Positions 5,427 through 5,718 of a stretch of 5,718 nucleotides of DNA are shown one piece after another. The DNA lies in assembly GCA_904398675.1 (NCBI GenBank), contig CAJFPI010000148.1, positions 1 to 5,718 on the forward strand, in the 5' to 3' direction. The stretch is from an uncultured Oscillospiraceae bacterium. Lineage in GTDB: Bacteria > Bacillota > Clostridia > Oscillospirales > Oscillospiraceae. The position numbers and the translations under genes were made by a program. How positions within the stretch are numbered: the stretch's first letter is position 1; each line of letters starts with the position of its first letter. The notes under the pieces are model-generated. The model was given only the letters and a program-made list of their open reading frames with translations, did no database searches and had not been told where the DNA came from.

Positions 5427-5446
5427 GGGCGGCCCGCAGGCCGCCC
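5427..5446 (-). other. GC-rich hairpin between yunB and ligA
   Basis: gggcggcc (5427-5434) and ggccgccc (5439-5446) form a perfect 8-bp GC stem with a 4-nt loop, starting two bases after the yunB stop codon. On the minus strand it is followed by CGGCGGCTCGG, not by U residues, so it is not a standard intrinsic terminator. It could protect or process the upstream message, cause partial termination, or be a chance product of high GC. It ends about 15 nt before the ligA Shine-Dalgarno sequence and does not cover it. Confidence 0.5.
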
Positions 5447-5448
5447 CG

Positions 5449-5718
5449 TCAGGGCCCGGCGTTGTTCATCACATAGTCCTCTGCCTCTTCATAGTTGCCG
5501 TGGAAGTAGACATAGCTGTCCGGCACGGTGCCGACAATGATGGTCTCCGCCACGGTGAAGTCGTTGGAGACCTTGGTGTAGGTGGAAAAGCCCGGCAGCA
5601 GGATGGACACCGACACATCCACGCTGAGGATGATGCGGTGCTTGGTCTGATTGATGCCGGCCTCGGTAAACTCATTTTCAAACCGGGCGGTGGAGCTGCC
5701 CACAAACTGCATCCGCAC
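5449..5718 (-). CDS. yunB: YunB-family sporulation protein, C-terminal part (cut by window edge)
   Basis: An open frame from the right edge to a TGA at 5451-5449 gives 89 residues. The stretch FENEFTEAGINQTKHRI (about residues 13-29 of the fragment), followed by SVSILLPGFSTYTKVSNDF (36-54) and VAETIIVGTVPDSYV (56-70), matches what I recall of the C-terminal half of YunB. That family is conserved in endospore formers and needed for efficient sporulation in Bacillus; its biochemical role is not established. The usual protein is around 230-250 residues with an N-terminal membrane anchor, which would lie outside the window. The GTG and ATG at the edge are internal codons, not the start. The tail after the conserved part (HGNYEEAEDYVMNNAGP) is acidic and not recognisable. 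The family call rests on remembered motifs, not a search. Confidence 0.82.
   Translation of the reverse strand: MRMQFVGSSTARFENEFTEAGINQTKHRIILSVDVSVSILLPGFSTYTKVSNDFTVAETIIVGTVPDSYVYFHGNYEEAEDYVMNNAGP

Noticed and set aside
3713..5476. A 587-codon plus-strand open frame antisense to ligA
   Set aside because: It lies wholly opposite a clearly real LigA. Its translation is rich in His, Arg, Gly and Pro with no recognisable domain, as expected for the antisense frame of GC-rich coding DNA.

Overview
This window is chromosomal sequence from a GC-rich, spore-forming Firmicute. The best guess is a gut member of the Oscillospiraceae or Clostridiales (Flavonifractor, Oscillibacter or Lawsonibacter type). 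The grounds are a YunB-like sporulation protein, G+C that looks above 60% by eye, GGAGG-type ribosome binding sites, and Ddl, MurF and LigA proteins of Firmicute type. The genus is an inference and was not tested by any search. All five genes lie on the minus strand, so the window reads biologically from right to left.

From the right: (1) the C-terminal 89 residues of a YunB-family sporulation protein; (2) a short gap holding a very stable GC hairpin; (3) a complete 670-aa NAD-dependent DNA ligase, ligA; (4) a 424-bp gene-free region holding a ligA terminator, an extended -10 promoter and an unusually structured leader of about 320 nt; (5) a complete ddl (D-alanine--D-alanine ligase); (6) murF, one base after ddl; (7) the N-terminal 186 residues of an ABC-F family ATPase, whose start overlaps the murF stop in an ATGA. 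The left edge of the window cuts the ABC-F gene inside its Walker B motif.

Ddl and MurF are consecutive steps of peptidoglycan precursor synthesis: Ddl makes D-Ala-D-Ala, and MurF attaches it to the UDP-MurNAc-tripeptide. ligA seals DNA nicks and appears to belong to a separate transcription unit, possibly read through from yunB. ddl, murF and the ABC-F gene look like one operon started from the promoter at about 3293-3321.

The genes themselves are ordinary. The part worth a second look is the intergenic region 2962-3385. It holds two direct copies of a roughly 75-nt structured element (about three quarters identical, with inverted-repeat arms preserved by matched changes), palindromic hairpins between them, and a 13-bp stem with three G-U wobbles. 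An 11-bp perfect inverted repeat there buries the ddl Shine-Dalgarno sequence and competes with an 8-bp local hairpin. It could be a cis-regulatory leader controlling D-Ala-D-Ala and UDP-MurNAc-pentapeptide synthesis, or a pair of dispersed palindromic elements that landed in front of ddl. The sequence alone cannot decide between these.
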